Part shown: positions 43,237 through 55,278 of the stretch, in pieces
Layout of the letters: every line of letters begins with the position of its first letter
How positions within the stretch are numbered: position 1 is the first letter of the stretch
NCBI GenBank assembly: GCA_030704615.1
Contig: CM060734.1
Span: forward strand, 56,250,042-56,314,041
Direction of reading: 5' to 3'
Length of the DNA stretch: 64,000 bases
DNA from: Takakia lepidozioides
Lineage: Eukaryota > Streptophyta > Takakiopsida > Takakiales > Takakiaceae
The notes under the pieces: generated by a model
Databases searched by the model: none
The model's input: the letters and a program-made list of their open reading frames with translations, nothing else
What the model was told of the DNA's origin: nothing
Made by a program: the position numbers and the translations under genes

Positions 43237-45180
43237 CTAACACACAGAGGTGGCCACCCCCAACAACACACTAGCTGCACTAGCCTTGGCAGCAGGTGTC
43301 AGTGCTGCACGTGTAGCTCTCCCCAATGGCACAATAACATCCGCCTCGGTATCCATCGGGCGAGAACTAGGTGCCATGGATGGCGTCGACACTGTCTCCG
43401 CCAAGATGAATGATTGAGGCAACCTAGCCTGACGGCTTGCCTCCCCACGTTGTGGATCCAACTCCACCGCTGCACCTCGTGGCTCAGGAACTCGTGCTGC
43501 TCCTCGAATGACGGCTGTAGCAGAATCCACATGTATAAGTGGCCATTCAAGTGCTTCCCCGCACATAAATCCCATGCCTCCCATGTCTCCTCCATCAGGA
43601 TGACGCTACTGAGGAGGAACAGGAGGTGGACCCTCAGGTCTTGGAGCTGGTACCGCCAGAGCTGTGGCCATGGCAGCAAGCCGTTGCTCTAGCTGCTGAA
43701 GCCGGTTGGCCATGCCTTGGTCAACGCCCTTACCTCCACGTCCTTGGCCATAATGTGCTTGCCCTCCTCCTGCACCTCGTGCCTAACCATCTCGTCCTCT
43801 CTAAGGTGCTCCACCTTGCCCTCGGCCACCATTGTTCCCTTGGAACTGGCCTCGCCGCAACTCAGGGTGCAAGTCATAATACTGGGCATCTCTATGCCCA
43901 TACTTGCCACAATGCCCACACTGCAACTGTGCAGGCTGTGCTTGTGTCGGCCTTTTGCCACTCTCTGGGCAATCTTTCTTGACATGGGGTCCTCCACATG
44001 TCCAACATACCACCCCTGGTTGCTATTGGCCTGCAAAAGAAGCTACTGGCCTCTGCACCTGAGGTCCCCTGTAAGCTCCATGGAATTTGGGTTGGGCAAC
44101 CTTGCCCCCCTGACCACGCTGTTGGGCAGTCCCTTGTGCCTGTTGGCTGGCAGCTGCGCCTCGTGCAGACATGTCTTTGCCAAATCCAATGGTAACAACT
44201 CGCTCCTCCACCATGTTGAGCTCAATCCGCTCAGCCAGCAGAAACACATATGCTAATGTGGGTTGGGCCGCTTGTAACAAGGTTGCATCCCGCACCCTTC
44301 TCCTGAGCTCCTTGTCCAAAATTCCATATTAGAACTGGACTGCCTAAGGTTCAGTAACCCCTTGGGTCACACTTATCAAGCGCCTCATACGAGTGTAGGC
44401 CTCTCGCAAGCTCTCACTGGATTTGCGCTGGAAGTCTTGCAAACTTCGCAGCTTCTCTGTCCGTACGCCTTGGTAGTTCCTCCGCAACTCTTGGAAGAAC
44501 TCTACCAATGGGTTGAATCTAGGCACATGTGTTGTAGTCGTGGCAGGAGGAGTAGAAGCACCTTTTGAACTGGTACCACCTACAGAAGTACCGACACTGC
44601 TTGTTCCACTACTAGTGCTGGCAGTGGGAGATATTGGTGTTGATGCAACTACTGGTCACGTCGTGCCTCGAGTAATGGAGACGTAGTCAGGTGACCAATA
44701 CATCCTCCACTCCTCAATCTCTGCTTCATATCCTCACCTGAACTCGTGGTAATCGTCCATAGGCGGGCCTTCCAAATGCTGGAACAGTCCCTTACACGCC
44801 ATGAATGGGGTGAACAGCTGTGGATTGCGCATCTGCTGCAAATCACACCAGCTGTCGAACTCCTGGATAAAATCATCCAGCTCGATTGTGCCCACAGCTC
44901 CAGAGTACCTATGAGGCCCCTTGGTAGCTCCATACATCTCCTCCATGTCGTCCCACAATAATGACGAAGAAAACTTCACACCTGTTGATGAAGCCTCCGA
45001 GTCTGTGTCAGACTCTACACTAGTTGAGGGTGGAGGCGAAGGTGGTCTGAACCGAACACCTCATCTTGTGAACCCACTCTCACTGCTACTGCCTGTAGCT
45101 GGACTCCCCTCAAAACCCTTGGGTAACTCTGTGATGACACTCACAACCCACACCTCCCCCACGTGATACTATAAAGCTCT
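43237..45180 (-). pseudogene. Gypsy gag with zinc knuckles, multiple stops
   Basis: Start near 45170, no ATG seen in frame. Gag core: DDFIQEFDSWCDLQQMRNPQ and LFTPFMACKGLFQHLEGPP (44890-44760), then VPRFNPLVEFFQELRRNYQG, QDFQRKSSESLREAYTRMRR and LLAERIELNMVEERVVTIGF. The nucleocapsid has one good knuckle CWTCGGPHVKKDCP (C-x2-C-x4-H-x4-C, about 44001-43960) and a second, CGHCGKYGHRDAQY, with Tyr in place of the last Cys. A Gly/Gln-rich tail and Pro-rich linker lead to the protease. Gag packages the RNA into particles. In-frame stops lie at 45061, 44734, 44656, 44344, 44329, 44023, 43801, 43783, 43606 and 43237 (lowest base of each); no frameshift. Confidence 0.85.
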
Positions 45181-48100
45181 AGTACTAATTCTAATAGTGA
45201 CACGGGTGGGCACCTGTTGCGGTTTAAGGGTCATATCCCAGTGGCTCAGGGCACCTGCACCTGCATCCACCGCAAGAACTCTTATGGTTGGCTGATCATC
45301 AACCCAGTCTCACCATAAAAGAAACACTGGTGGTCTTGCTGGTCATCACTCCAGCCTCACCACCGACAGCATACTCTAGGATTGACCGTTGATCAAATCC
45401 GGCCTAATCCCTACGAAAGCAAGCGCCCACACAAAACCAACATGGCGCACAGTCAAGCATGCAGGTGTTGGGGGGGATCCAAACACAAGAAATCAAAACA
45501 TCAACACCCCCACACCAAAATCCATCTGCAGTGCTGCTCCTGCAGAATACCCCAACCCAAAAACCCGGACTGACTCTTGCCTCCACCTATGGAAAGGTTT
45601 TGGCCTACCGAGAGGGTGGAAAGCTATGGGAAGGAGAGACTAAAGCAATTCCTAAACCCAGCATGCCCTCATCCCGACACCCTTCATTTCCTCTCTAGCC
45701 ATACACTAATGTCAAAAAGTGACAGGTGAGTTACAAACAGACAGCTAAGTGATCATCGCTGACTTTAAACAGCTTCTTCAATAGACCTCAAATAGATGTG
45801 GGGAGGATCTAATTTACATTAGAAGAATTCTATAGATTTTTGGTCAGGTCCAAAAACTAAAACCAGATCTAGGTAGGTAGATTTCCGCATTCTGTAGGTC
45901 CCTGCACAAGTTTTGGGTCAAATGGCCTTGGTATGCCAAAGTTATGGCCAAACAGGCTCTATCTAATTTAAATTAGATCAAAGAACGAATTTCTTTAATT
46001 TTTCACACCCAAAACGTTCTCGACATTAAAAGCTGCTCCCAAGTCATCTACGAGTTCCCAACAATGTAGTTCTCACAGATTCCCTGGATTTCACCTACAG
46101 GTGTTTCAAACATACACCAGTGAACTGCTCTGCTCCAGCCAAGATCTATAGCTATGCTGACTCCGGGGCTTTGATCTTCGCATCCACTCCATCTAGCACA
46201 CCCTTCCATGCCACGCTTGGCGTGCACATGCCTCAGGGAAGCAATCTGAACAACTCCAACTTCGGCCACCCACAATGAACTCCTTCGCTCTTCATCAGGG
46301 CTGCCAAGTTCTATTGCAAGCACATGTAAATGAATTACGTGGAGCCTGAGTCACACATCTGCCCCTTCAGTTGATCACTTGTCTATCAAGGCATTTTCCC
46401 ACACCTAAGTGGGTTATACCCTCCTTCACCTTGCTGTCCCACCACTAGGAGAACTTCATGAGATCAGCCACAACTATCTCATACCCCGGAGTTGCCCTAC
46501 ATGTGAGGTCCACCAACATTCGGCTGTCCCTTCCATTCACACCTTGCTGGGCATACCCTGTATTAATCACACTCCCTCAGACCAGATTTCAGCCACGTCA
46601 TCAGTCGCTCCAACCTTCTCTATGCTGCTGCAACTGACCAGTACAGTGATTAAACAACTCGAGGTGCTTGCTTCTTGAGATCCCAAAGCCCATCAGATCT
46701 GACCAACATGATCGTAGACATACCCTTTGCCATCATCCAACAGGTGGAAGCTCAGTCTCCTTTATGTCCTGACTCAGATTCGCAATCCGCACACTATCCA
46801 TTAAATTTGGCCCGAGTCGGCTCTTCCTTTCACCACGATCCTCAAGCTTGGCTTGTCCTGGTTCTCCATTTTAAAATACTATTCTGTATTGACAAGAACA
46901 ACCTCCAGGGAGTTTGCCAAACTGGTGTTAAACTATTCCCCCAAGACCAAGAAAATCATACGACGTCACCGTTGCGGCCACTGGACAGACCACCTTCTTG
47001 CTACATTCATGCCCGCATACTCTGCTGGAGCGAACTGATGAAAACCCTGTCACTTATCAGACCTCCGCGCTACCCGCATGCCACCAAATGAGGACTTCCA
47101 AACAAAAACGATCACTTGTCAACGTAACTATGTAGCTTGTTAAGCGACTGTCGAACATATAACGACCAGTTTGCCAAGGTAACGAGCTCCCCACTGCTCT
47201 GATTTGCCGAGGATCTTCCCATAATCATCTTTCACACTCCCAGTGCAAGACAACCGTGGCCTGGGCTCCCTCCGCTTCTGTTAAATATGCGTGCCTGCCT
47301 CCGGCCACCTAACCACCAACTGGCCACTTGATTGATATCATTCCCTGTAACCACCACCTTTGAATCAAAGGTCTCAGGAACATGGTTCAGTACAGCCGTT
47401 GGTCATATTATCATATCGTCATATTTCCTTGCTTCTAGGTCAATGTGATCATCGACCCTTTAGAACCTGCCTGATAAGCTCATATTCACAGGTCTATAGC
47501 CGCATCGTCATATTCTTTCACACACTGCCATTAATTGGGTCTTTAGCTGAAACCCAATCAACTAGCTTTTGCAGCCGCTCCTCACTAATACCACCGCAAA
47601 GCAAACATGCATACTAGACAAAGTCCCCGAGTAAGACATATTTCATGAGCAACCTTCATCGGATTTCTGCTCCATCATAAACAACATATTACCTGCATAC
47701 AGGTACTTCCAGAGTGAAGGTTACTATGAGCATCTGTGCATAGCCTCAATCTCTATGCACAAAGCGCCTGCTGGTACAAATTGGTTAACTCTTGCGGACT
47801 GCCCTCTCCCAACCTAAAGGTTGATTGCTCCCTGCAACCTTGGTGTCAGACATGGAGCAGATTTGATTGACCCGTAAATCCCCTACCCTGGTCGCTGGGA
47901 GTTCTGAGATGCTATGAAGTGATGTAACCAGTCGACCACAAAACGCATCAAAGAATATTTGATTCATCGTGTTGGCATCCCATCCTTGCCCTCCACTTCG
48001 TCTTCTTCGTCAAGTTCACGCTTCACAGCTGCTCCAGAACCTCCCGAGCTTTATTGTTGTTCATGAACATTTCAAGTCGGAAGCCCAAACATCTTGGTTG

Positions 48101-48436
48101 CCGCTCCTTGTAGATCGCATGCAGGCAACAACCTGTTTCTGCACAAGGGAGTCATCTCTGCGACCAACTCCTGACTCGTTACGAGCCAACCACTCTCAAG
48201 CATTTTTTTCATTTCATTTTTTTTTTTTTTTTAAAGACTACAGATTAGCTAAAAGCAGATAATACGTACACTGCTAACTCTCAGCTCACCTTGCACTCAC
48301 CTGACTGCACAAACATATTTATGCTTCCATCTCTTTCATCTCTTTGCTGCCACTAAGCTTCATACAAACACAAGTGTTCATAACACGTTGTCTATCTAGC
48401 CTAGCACTAAAAAGACTAGACATCATCTCTCTCTCG
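45181..48436 (-). other. Long leader of the gypsy element, no gene recognised
   Basis: About 3.25 kb separates the 5' LTR from gag. It has only short frames (for example LAIELGSPDEERRSSLWVAE at about 46323-46265, minus) and a T-run on the plus strand at about 48217-48232 (an A-run in the element's sense). A leader this long is unusual for gypsy elements; it may hold an extra decayed gene or another insertion. Confidence 0.55.
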
Positions 48437-48793
48437 TGATATGAAAACTAAACTCACACTGTCTCTGTTGACACGAAACACGAAATACAATATAATCACT
48501 TGTTAAAATAAGAGTCGAGCCAGGGGCACCCCCAAGCTATGGGGACTCCACCCCACAACATCCTACTCTCCCTCCATAAGTACACTCAGATGCTAAGCAG
48601 CGAGGGAGCTCGGTCGGGCAGGCTCAACTCGAGAGAGATGAGCCGCACGACTGACGAGCTCGTGAAGATAAGATGGTTCAGGTGTCAAGCTAAACTTGAC
48701 ACCTGACTTAACACTTGAACTAATTCCAAGTGTTAAATACAAATAACTAGATTTATTCTAGTTAGTTTCACACTGTGTTTATTTAACTTGACA
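48437..48793 (-). repeat. 5' LTR of the gypsy element, lacking its first ~87 bp
   Basis: It matches 37753-38105 along its whole length but lacks the segment equivalent to 38106-38192. On the plus strand it is followed at once by unrelated sequence (CAACATCTGC). No clear tRNA primer-binding site was recognised next to its inner edge (CGAGAGAGAG on the minus strand). Confidence 0.85.
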
Positions 48794-48979
48794 CAACATC
48801 TGCAATGAGGTCCTCATAAGACACCCTACATGTGCTAAAAATATATATATATAGGGGCGGCCCCCCCCCTACATGTGGTAAGAAATGAAGCATAGTGGCG
48901 GGCCCTTGGGGCTGGACATGCCATCCTGACATGTGCACCCTCTTACCCTGACCCCTGACATATTGTGCACCCAACCAAT

Positions 48980-49225
48980 TACCTATTCATACCATGGTAT
49001 AGTCCTTGTTTTTGCCCATAATACGGGTATGCACCCGGGTATTGCTTTGACAATACTAGCCGGTCCGGTTATCAACCATAGTATTGGAATTGCCAATACC
49101 AGCCGGGTCGTTTATTCAATACCCTGGTCGATACCCGGCCAGACCCTATATACCAGTCCAACACTAGTCAATACCCTATCTAGGCTGGTATTGGCAAAGG
49201 CAATATCCGGGCGATACCCGTATTA
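48980..49225. repeat. Second cluster of GGTATT / AATACC motifs
   Basis: ACCATGGTAT, ACGGGTATGCACCCGGGTAT, CAATACCAGCCGGGTC, GATACCCGGCC and GGCTGGTATTGGC follow one another, with copies in both orientations, like the cluster at 14190-14650. Not coding. Confidence 0.55.
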
Positions 49226-50181
49226 AGGATAAAAAGAAGGACGATGCACCTGGTATTATTATCAATCAATGTTGGGCAGGTGCAGATCCAACCCACCACA
49301 TGCTCTTTACTATTTCACCCAACATGCATCATACCTTGAAGACCTTGTCTCTCCTTCATCAAGCATATTTTTCTGTTCAAAAACACAAATTTGATGGATA
49401 AGAAGAATTGCAGATTTGGCCATGTTGGACAATGAGACTTGGAGAATCAAAGATCACGAATGGGCTCATTAGGGCTCATTTATAGAATATGGTGGTTCAG
49501 TGGGTAGAAGACAACCGCAACTCATCAATCACTACACGCCTCTGGGCACTATGGTAAGATGTGAAAACACCCGATCCCATTCCGACCTTTGCGAAATTTT
49601 GCAGCAAATGTTTAGCCCTTGCATTTTGACAACTCCGAAGATGACCAATTGAGGGAAAATCATAGTAAGTGAGGCTCCGTCAGCCTTCCGACTGATAAAA
49701 CTCATTATAAAACTAGAATGTGAGGGTGCAACAACACTTGTCATCCCTGAACGAGATTGGGTAGCATGTGCGTAGGCTCACGTCTTAGTGCGCTTGCTCA
49801 CATAAGCAGAAGAGGATATGCCGCATATTCCAAAAATGTTCTTGAAAAATACTTTAGCGAAATTAAAACGTGCTCACGCCAAACAAAATGCAAGACATTT
49901 GGAAATTTCTGCTCGTGTGAGTACACTTCGATGGCTCCCAAGATCGAGTCTTGTGGCGTAGCTATCCCACCCCTTCTCTAAATGGGATGAATAGTCATTC
50001 TCCATGTTTTCTTCAAAGTCTTTGACAGCCTAATCCTAGCTTTCGTTGCTTTCGCTCTCCACAACGTTGAAGATTATTTCTGGATCGCGCTTCTCAGTGT
50101 TGAAGATTATTTCTGGTTTGGCCGTGTTTTGGACTTTAAACAATAGGGAAATGAAAGCCTGAACATTACCTATCCCAAAAG
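49226..50181. other. No gene recognised; probably decayed gypsy sequence
   Basis: Downstream, on the minus strand, of the gag fragment at 50182-50424. It could be the rest of that element but no domain is readable. GTTGAAGATTATTTCTGG is repeated at about 50066 and 50099. Confidence 0.4.
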
Positions 50182-50424
50182 TCATCTGTCCAATTTATTG
50201 ACTTGGTCTTGAAGGTGCTTTTGCCACCATTGCTTGGCATAATCCCACAAATAAATTGGTGCCACTTGCACTCGGTCCTCGTCGCTAAGTCTAGTTGTTC
50301 GGAAATACTCATCCAGCTCTAAGAGCCGGGCGTTCAATGCTCTCCAATTCTGGACGCTCTAAAATGTGTCGAGCTCTTTTGGCTTCACTATGACCTTTGG
50401 CCTTTGTGGAAGCGGTGTTCGTGG
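50182..50424 (-). pseudogene. Retrotransposon gag fragment (gypsy type)
   Basis: Minus strand from 50424: PRTPLPQRPKVIVKPKELDT, a stop, then SVQNWRALNARLLELDEYFR, TTRLSDEDRVQVAPIYLWDY and AKQWWQKHLQDQ, ending at a stop at 50182. The pattern of an acidic helix, EYF-T--L-DEDRV, A-IYL, and A-QWW is the core of retrotransposon gag (UBN2/Retrotrans_gag-like). No protease or RT follows. It differs from the gag at 43-45 kb, so it comes from another gypsy family. Confidence 0.7.
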
Positions 50425-51979
50425 CTTTACTCTTTAGGACTCCACCAACTGGAGTGAACATTCCTTCCCAAAATACTTCCGACATATGAGGGTTTAGGGA
50501 TGCCTTCGGAAAATCCTCATACCTTCACTTGTTTGATGCCTCGAGTACTTGAGCAGCGTTCCTTCGAAGATGTATTCCTCTCTCTCTTGCTGCTCCTGGC
50601 CCATTGGGCTCACTTTGGCCATTGGGCCGGATCAAGAGAGGAAATTTAGGCTTTCATGCTCATGCTTGATGGCCTCTGTCTGATTTTCTATTGGTCTCCA
50701 TGTGGTATATAGTGTATATAGGGGCTACCGAGGCTCTTGTCCGTGAATCGGAAAGATATTTCGGATTATGGATGCCTTGGAAATAATGTACTTGTAATTT
50801 GGCTCCTGCCAAACTACAATGAATGCACCCAAATGTTCCCAAGGGGGCTTATGGTCATCCAAGGCAAGTTGGACCACATGGGATTATTAGGATGCGTGCG
50901 GTGGTGTTATGCTCTGCCTGAGACCAGCAATAAATCCCACCTGTTTGTCTCCATATTTTTGGTCTTGCTTCCATCGATTCCATAGACAACTGGTTTTCTT
51001 CTTCAGATGGTTACCCTTTTCTTCTGATTGATAGCTACAGGAACACCCTTGTCTTACTCACCTGCAAGACTTTTGTGTTGGTTGATGTTGCAAGCTAGGA
51101 AGTTGGTCTTAGCATGTGTATCTAAAGTGTGAGTGCACATATGTCCACCTTCTGTAGTTTTAGATGCTTACTATGGGCACCTGGTTTGAAAGGGCAGTAT
51201 GGTAACCGTTTGGTTGAAGACAAGAACTTCGAAGAAGGTGGTGAAGCTTGTCCTGGAAAAAGAGACGCTTGTACAGCGGAACAGTGAAGAGCCAAGCAAT
51301 GGTGGAAAGTGGGAGGTAAGGCTTTCTGTGGATTGATGTCATGGTTTTGCGCTATTTTCTAAATTCTCTCCCTTTTGTATAATGAACTTATGACCAGCCA
51401 GGTTGGCAGCCAAGCTTGACATACACAGACTTGCAACTCCATGTGGAAATACTAGCAAAATGCACATGCATGTCGAGACATTGGAAGCATGTCTGACTAG
51501 CCGGATTGGGCATGGCTAATATACACAGACTTGCAGGTTTGTGTAGGAATATTTGCAAACACACTGTCAGTTGATTCATGATGAATCTTCAGCTTGGCAT
51601 ATTGATACCAAGGAGGATGCCTAGAGAGCTTCCCACTTTTAGAACTTCGAGCAGGAAGTGAGGCCATCGTGTCAAAGTGAATTGGCAACGTCAGCCCAGT
51701 GGTTCCAGAAAAGGAAAATCTAAAGTGCAGCTTTCCTTCGAACACCCTAAGCACAAGAGAGGCAGCCTGTAGATCTTTTGGTTTCTGGCAGTGCCTTCTT
51801 GTTCTTCATTGCTTTCTCCCTCTTTGTTGTTCCCTAGTTCTTCTTCCACTTCCTGGGCCCTGCCCTTTTCTCCCAGTTCCTCCAATTAAGTTTCTACACT
51901 TCCTCAGCTTCCCCCTTGCTATCCTCCCGATGAGACAAAGAGATTCAGATTGAGTGGGGTCAAGAATGATCTACAACAG
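50425..51979. other. No gene recognised; a local repeat near 51.4-51.57 kb
   Basis: Two similar segments begin ATACACAGACTTGCA at about 51421 and 51522, and both continue with a TG(G)TGxAGGAAAT(A)CT-like stretch, a diverged tandem repeat. Nothing else found. Confidence 0.45.
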
Positions 51980-52040
51980 CAAGTCTTTTCTCTTTTTTTT
52001 CTTTTTTTTTCAATTTGTTTTTTATGCAAGTCTCTTCTAT

Positions 52041-52292
52041 GCAGCAACTTCACCTTGACGTGTAGCAGGACGAGGTGTTTCAGAAACCAAACTTCAAGAA
52101 ATCTTAGTTCGGTGTTTCAACACAAAGAGCATGCAGGAGAGAACCAAAAACAATCCTCAGTTTCTGAAAGTGATGAGAGGAAACAACAAGATATCAAGCA
52201 GGAGATAACTAGTCTTCCAGTGCAGGCGGCCACCAAAGCTCTGTACAACAAAAGCTCCGAACAAGGCATTGCATGCATAAAACAGGAGACAG
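52041..52292 (+). CDS. Putative internal exon of an unassigned gene
   Basis: A T-rich tract (about 51978-52022) ending in GCAG-type acceptors is followed by an open frame reading HKEHAGENQKQSSVSESDER, then KQQDIKQEITSLPVQAATKA and SSEQGIACIKQE, closed by a good donor (CAGA|GTAAGTG at about 52291). The signals suggest an exon; partner exons and family are unknown. Confidence 0.35.
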
Positions 52293-55278
52293 AGTAAGTG
52301 AATAAATTCGAAGAGGAACACAGTACTGGAATCCTCACATATAAACGTTAAATGCATGCAGACTTCAGTTTGGCTAACTGCTGATAATGGCTGCATGCAT
52401 AGTTAACACGGAACGAGAGATTCAGAAAACTTAGTACCTTCACTGCAATTGTTTACAAACATCACTGCGGGAAATTGTCCAAACTAAAACTCGTGTAGGA
52501 TGGATTGTTTGGAGGGTGAGTCTAGAACTGCGAAGTCTACAGCAGTCCCAAGGAGGTGTGACCATAACCGCCGGTTTCATGTAGCACCGTTATTTCCCTC
52601 TCGTTATTTCCCTGTGAGCCACGACTCCAGCAAACAGGGGGCTACTTGGTGCGTTGGTGTTAAACTTTGTCATTTCAAATACATCAGCTGCTTCACATCT
52701 TGCAAAACAACAAAATACTGAGAGAAGACTTGGGAGATTGCATACACCACACGCGCTTAGCCGTGCCCAAAGGGCAGGACAGCATAGGGAGGGACAGACG
52801 AGATCAAAAGATATGGACAGAACTATGGTCACTGGATTATGCTTGAGCAGCGCAAGGGCTGTAAGGGACAATGGAGAAAATATGTGGACCACATATATCA
52901 GTCGATCAGTAATCAGGACTAAGAATGCGTGTGCCAATGTCACTTTAGCTTACAGTATATGTTGAGCGCCGTCCGTGATTCTTTGGTCGGCGCTCGACTG
53001 TCCATAAGCATTCATTCTCATTGCCCATTCCCATAAACCAACATATCACACCTACGATAGGCCAGAGCAGGAGAACCTACCTTGAGACTGTGCACTGAGC
53101 AGCAAGGACCCACCTCGGGCTGTACACTAGGCAAAAGATCAAGCTCTATCGGTAGCTGCCAAAATAAGCGCAACATTGCACTCCGAAGAAGTTCGGCGTT
53201 TCACATCGAGGCCCGAAGTCACAAGCGCTGCCCAGGAGAGTCAACTCTGATGGGGTGTCGTAGACGATCAGAAAACTTTGAAGACAATTTAGTGATCCTC
53301 ATCCCAAGATCAGTTTTCAGTTATCATCATCTCAGTTTTTGACCCCACGCAGAACAGAGCCACATAGACAAACCGGCATACAGAACAGCAGGGTAACGTA
53401 GAGCGGAAATCAGAAATATTCCAGCTTCCCTTCACTAAAGGAGAGAAAGAAATGAGTTGAACACAACGATGAAATCAAAACTAAGACAACACTGGGCCTC
53501 TGGGGATGACCTTACTTTACAGGCGCACACGACCCCTTGTGTCCAACACCCGTTCATGGTTCAAAGGAGTGAGTCATACACAACTCCAGCCGTCAGCACA
53601 GCTGACCGTATCGGCTCCGAAGTGTTGGAGCCTCGACACATAATGAGCACGGAACCATCCCATGAGTAAAGCTTCACTTCTGACCTTCCATTTTTCAAAC
53701 CCTAATTTATCCCAGACCGCGTGGGTGGGTCCAAAAAGGACCCTTATTGTTTTTTTTTTGTTTTGCAAAGCCCTTTACAGGGGTCGCGGGAGCAGGAGGT
53801 GGTGTTCAAGCACCCCTCCTGCCCCTTGAGCCAACATCATTCTTCGCATTCGAATGAGGGACCTCTTGTGGAGTTCTCCCAAACTTGCAAAGAGACGATG
53901 ACTTCAAGTTGTTTGGATGCACTTTGGAACGACACTAACTCCTGGGAAGCCATCTTCAGTCTCACATCCATAGATGCGATCACATCGGAGGCCCTTTGGA
54001 GGATAGTATCGAACGATGCAACAATCTCCAATGCCTTTGTCAGTGCAACAACGAGGGCGTCCTTGTGGGCAGCGCTGGAGTCCATTTCGAAGGCACAAGA
54101 GGTATGAGAAGCCAAGACCTCCCCTTGCCTATTTATACCGGCACATGGATGGATGGACGGGTCCATCCAACTTGGTTCGTCCATTCATATTAACTCAGGG
54201 CCATTGGGCGAAGGGAAGTGCAATACAGTACAAAAATTCGCCAGGCAACTGAAAGGAGCCAGTGTTCCACTTGCAAGACTTCACAATGCTAAGTCAAAAA
54301 GGACAACTGGAATCCACCAAGAATTACCATGGACACAGAAGTTCTGGGCTTGCCACACTTCAGGGCTTCACAGTGATGACAATCATAAGTCCTCCTTGTG
54401 AACCTGTTGATTCACTAAAACTTGGGCTATTTAAACAGCATAAGGCTGTGTCCAGGCCAATATGCCTTTCAAAATGTTGGACCTACAAAACAAACGGAAC
54501 TTTTGGAAAAAAAACTCTCGCACCTTTGATTTTGGTTTCTTATGCTCAAATCTGATTTATGATTGAACTGCACTTGACGACACAATATGTGACTGTCCAA
54601 AAACTGCGGATGACCCTGATACTACACCCTCAAGACTAAACCTTTTCCAGTATGTTATGACTCCCATTTTGGCATGAAGAACAGAGAGAAGAGCATCACG
54701 GCTGTCAAAGAAATCAAGAGAGTCAGGCACATACAGGGAAAAACCCTCCTGCTCCATTGCCTGCATCCACGACTATGTGAAACCCCTCCAGTGGCCGCTC
54801 TGAAGAGGGACAACAGAAAGGGCAACTCAGTTTCAAAAGCTACAAATAACCTACAATATGATTGTGTCCATTACTACACACAGAATGTCAAATGGCTCCT
54901 AATGAGGAAGGCCAAGATGTTCTAGGTGGCAGAACAAGTGAGTTTGCTGCAGTGCAGTTGAGCAATCACAACAACCCAATGTGCCTCTCGATGAGCAGGC
55001 CTCTGTTGAGCTTGCTTTGGAGACTCTGTAGAGAAATAGCAGCAACTTCTACAGCTAGCATCATCGTAAACCCAAATGCTGTGCAAATGAATGTGCATAT
55101 GGACAACCTTGACCTGTATCTCATGGATGCCAATAATATTTGTCACTAGTCTTCTAGCAAGCAATTATGTTACATTACTACTGAAAGTGATCCTCCCTCA
55201 ATGCAACCCAAACCCACAAACCTCTCCAACTTCCTTTTTTCTCTGGCTCGTATTGGGTCCAGCCTCCCACATGCTTAC
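52293..55278. other. No gene assigned
   Basis: Short frames on both strands. The longest, 54184-53837 on the minus strand (DALVVALTKALEIVASFDTI, then LQRASDVIASMDVRLKMASQ), would be helical but is mirrored by an open plus-strand frame and has no known match. Confidence 0.4.

Larger units (their letters stand above)
37663..48793 (-). mobile_element. Ty3/gypsy retrotransposon carrying a DNA methyltransferase
   Basis: The element runs on the minus strand: 5' LTR 48793-48437, long leader to about 45180, gag, zinc knuckle, protease, DNA methyltransferase, start of RT (to about 40727), an inverted block with RT-RNaseH-integrase (38985-40727, plus strand), integrase C-terminus with PHD-like finger (38984-38390), polypurine tract (AGCTAGGGGGGCGA, about 38207-38194) and 3' LTR 38192-37753. 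All pieces from gag to RT share one reading frame. It is defective: 15 in-frame stops, an inversion, loss of the integrase catalytic core and changed protease and RT active sites. Confidence 0.92.

Noticed and set aside
42213-43240. Plus-strand frames opposite protease and methyltransferase
   Set aside because: Shadows of the minus-strand gypsy polyprotein, which has clear motifs.
53721-54184. Overlapping open frames on both strands (128 and 115 codons)
   Set aside because: Mutual shadows with no known domain or splice signals; helix-like composition alone is not evidence.
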